Shown here piece after piece: positions 62,634-64,000 of a stretch of 64,000 nt of DNA (positions are counted from its first letter, which is position 1; every line of letters begins with the position of its first letter). Location of the stretch: contig CAKOGP040001892.1 in NCBI GenBank assembly GCA_933822405.4, positions 1 to 64,000 on the forward strand, read 5' to 3'. The DNA comes from Cylindrotheca closterium (Eukaryota; Bacillariophyta; Bacillariophyceae; Bacillariales; Bacillariaceae). The position numbers and the translations under genes were made by a program. Under the pieces are notes generated by a model. That model was not told the origin of the DNA. It worked only from the letters and a program-made list of their open reading frames with translations, and ran no database searches.

Positions 62634-63734
62634 TTATTCTGTCGAAACGGGAGCAGCTTTGGCCTTTTCCTGCATTTTGGGAAGTTGAAAACCCTTCTGA
62701 GCCAAAAGACTTTCGGTATACTCCCACAATTCCATTCGCAACTTGTCGCTTTGGGCAGTTGCCGTTGGTTCCGTAACCGCGCAGTTATCGTAGTAGGCCC
62801 CCTTTTCCACAAGCCGAGCCATGGCACAGTAGATGGTCGTCGCCGCTCCTTGTTCTAGATTCTTGTTGGCAATGAGGCCCACGACTGGTTGCAAAAACCA
62901 AGGCACGGTGTGTTTCCAAAGCGGAGACTTGATCACACCGGGATGCAAACAAACCGATTTGATCGCACAACCATCCGCACTGTAATAATCATCCAGTTCG
63001 GATTGCAATTGCTTGGTAAAGAGGATATTGGCGAGTTTGCTCTTTCCATAGGCCCCCCATGGGGAATACGAGTCTTTGGATTCCCAATCGGTCAAGGGTT
63101 CTCGAGCCATAGTGTGGGCCGTAGAGGCCACGTTGATGATTCGTCCGTGTTCTTGGTTCATGTTTGGGAGCAGTAAGCGAGTCAAAAAGTGATGACCAAC
63201 GTGGTTGGTTCCAAACTGCAGTTCGATCCCGTCCTTGGATTCTGTTCGTTGTTTCAACGCCATGATTCCCGCATTGTTGATCAAACAATCGATGGTTCCG
63301 TATTTTTCACAAATAGTGTTGGCGGCTTCTTGTACCGAACTTAGATCCGACAAGTCCATGTATTGAACATCGATGCGATCTTGTGGTTGTGGTTGTTGTT
63401 GCTGCTGCTGTTGCTGTTGTGGTTGGTCCATCAATAAGGATTGCTTGAGCTCGTTTCCGGCTTTGACATTTCTTACGCAGACGACTACCGTCATGCCGGC
63501 ATTGACCAAAGTCTTGATGGTCTCCCCACCAATTCCGGAACTTCCCGTAATAACGGCGGTGCCTCCATTCTGTACATAGGGTGCGAATGATGATTGATCG
63601 TGGTTTGGATCCAATGATAGTAAGTAATTGTACACTTGATTGGCCGTGGATTTGGGGCCCAGCAATGTCATTGCCGAGATGATGGAAGGAAGGGTGGTGA
63701 TTAGTAGTAGCGTGAGGCTGTGGAGTACTTTCAT
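62634..63734 (-). CDS. Short-chain dehydrogenase/reductase with secretory signal
   Basis: 366 aa. Signal peptide (LTLLLITTLPSIISA) followed by a short linker. The SDR fold has AVITGSSGIGGE (TGxxxGIG, about 61-70) for the cofactor, NNAG, and YGKSK (catalytic YxxxK), with the conserved Ser in IINVASTAH. The closest type is the retinol dehydrogenase/WWOX group, which uses NADP(H). A run of about nine glutamines sits in a variable loop near residue 110. Location could be ER or plastid; the residue after cleavage is Met, which does not fit the plastid Phe rule. The substrate cannot be told from sequence. Confidence 0.88.
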   Translation of the reverse strand: MKVLHSLTLLLITTLPSIISAMTLLGPKSTANQVYNYLLSLDPNHDQSSFAPYVQNGGTAVITGSSGIGGETIKTLVNAGMTVVVCVRNVKAGNELKQSLLMDQPQQQQQQQQQPQPQDRIDVQYMDLSDLSSVQEAANTICEKYGTIDCLINNAGIMALKQRTESKDGIELQFGTNHVGHHFLTRLLLPNMNQEHGRIINVASTAHTMAREPLTDWESKDSYSPWGAYGKSKLANILFTKQLQSELDDYYSADGCAIKSVCLHPGVIKSPLWKHTVPWFLQPVVGLIANKNLEQGAATTIYCAMARLVEKGAYYDNCAVTEPTATAQSDKLRMELWEYTESLLAQKGFQLPKMQEKAKAAPVSTE

Positions 63735-64000
63735 GCTTTTCTATGACCAAGGTCTTAGTTTGAAGTTGCTGTCTGACTACTCGTACCGGTACTGCATAAT
63801 TGAGAACTGCTACTCGTCTTCAAACACGAATGATGACTGACTCATCTTCGAAAAACATGCAGAATATGGGACGGAAACAAAAATGTGTGACACCAAGGGC
63901 GCAGATGAGCGCCGGGGCAAGACCTTTAGTGCGTCACATATATTTTATGTTAGTTAAAATATACATGCAATAAAAGACGCTCAGCTGATCCAAACGTTGA
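63735..64000. other. Upstream region of SDR gene, window edge
   Basis: No gene. TACCGGTA at 63784-63791. A GC-rich patch (AGGGCGCAGATGAGCGCCGG) is near 63897. Confidence 0.4.

Overview
The window looks like a nuclear contig from a diatom, most likely a pennate one. I infer this from the protein content. There are presequences with an aromatic residue right after the signal-peptide cleavage site (the diatom plastid signature), a PEP carboxylase with a mitochondrial-type presequence, BspA-like leucine-rich repeats, Ser/Pro- and Lys/Gly-rich secreted proteins of the kind tied to silica walls, and a Copia remnant. Genes are compact on both strands. Introns are 70-140 bp with GTAAGT-type donors. 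All exon boundaries below were read from donor/acceptor sequence and frame; none is supported by transcripts.

Layout. 1-1.1 kb: decayed Copia element. 1.5-6.9 kb: three tandem SET-domain lysine methyltransferase paralogs. 7.0-10.6 kb: a RING protein and a twin U-box protein (-). 11.8-14.2 kb: spliced uronate isomerase-like amidohydrolase (-). 14.7-24.3 kb: glutaredoxin, PEP carboxylase (-), LRR/ankyrin protein, small secreted protein (-), J-domain protein. 24.6-29.2 kb: TKL-like kinase (-) and a four-exon single-pass membrane protein (-). 29.8-32.6 kb: three tandem members of a small protein family I cannot assign. 33.2-43 kb: a divergent kinase lacking the DFG aspartate, a Ser/Pro-Lys/Gly secreted protein, a ZIP transporter (-), a four-TM protein (-), a CRAL-TRIO protein (-), a Cys-containing unknown, and a CDK (-). 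43.5-52.1 kb: two U-box/MORN paralogs flanking a tandem duplication of a secreted cysteine-repeat gene built partly from micro-exons. 53.6-54.8 kb: two tiny secreted precursors with repeated RXL sites and a shared C-terminal octapeptide. 55.4-63.7 kb: NmrA-like reductase, two Gly/Tyr-rich secreted paralogs separated by 2.3 kb of repetitive non-coding DNA, a membrane-anchored unknown and a secretory SDR.

The strongest theme is lineage-specific tandem duplication. At least five families here (SET, the FYxR/acidic-tail family, U-box/MORN, the cysteine-repeat genes, the RXL precursors) are local duplicates, and the Gly/Tyr pair makes a sixth. Several encode secreted proteins and plausibly serve wall biogenesis or cell-surface signalling. 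There is no operon-like logic. Adjacent divergent genes may share promoters. The best candidates for undescribed biology are the FYxR/acidic-tail family, the RXL precursor pair, and the micro-exon cysteine-repeat genes with their converted 5' halves and triplicated promoter block.
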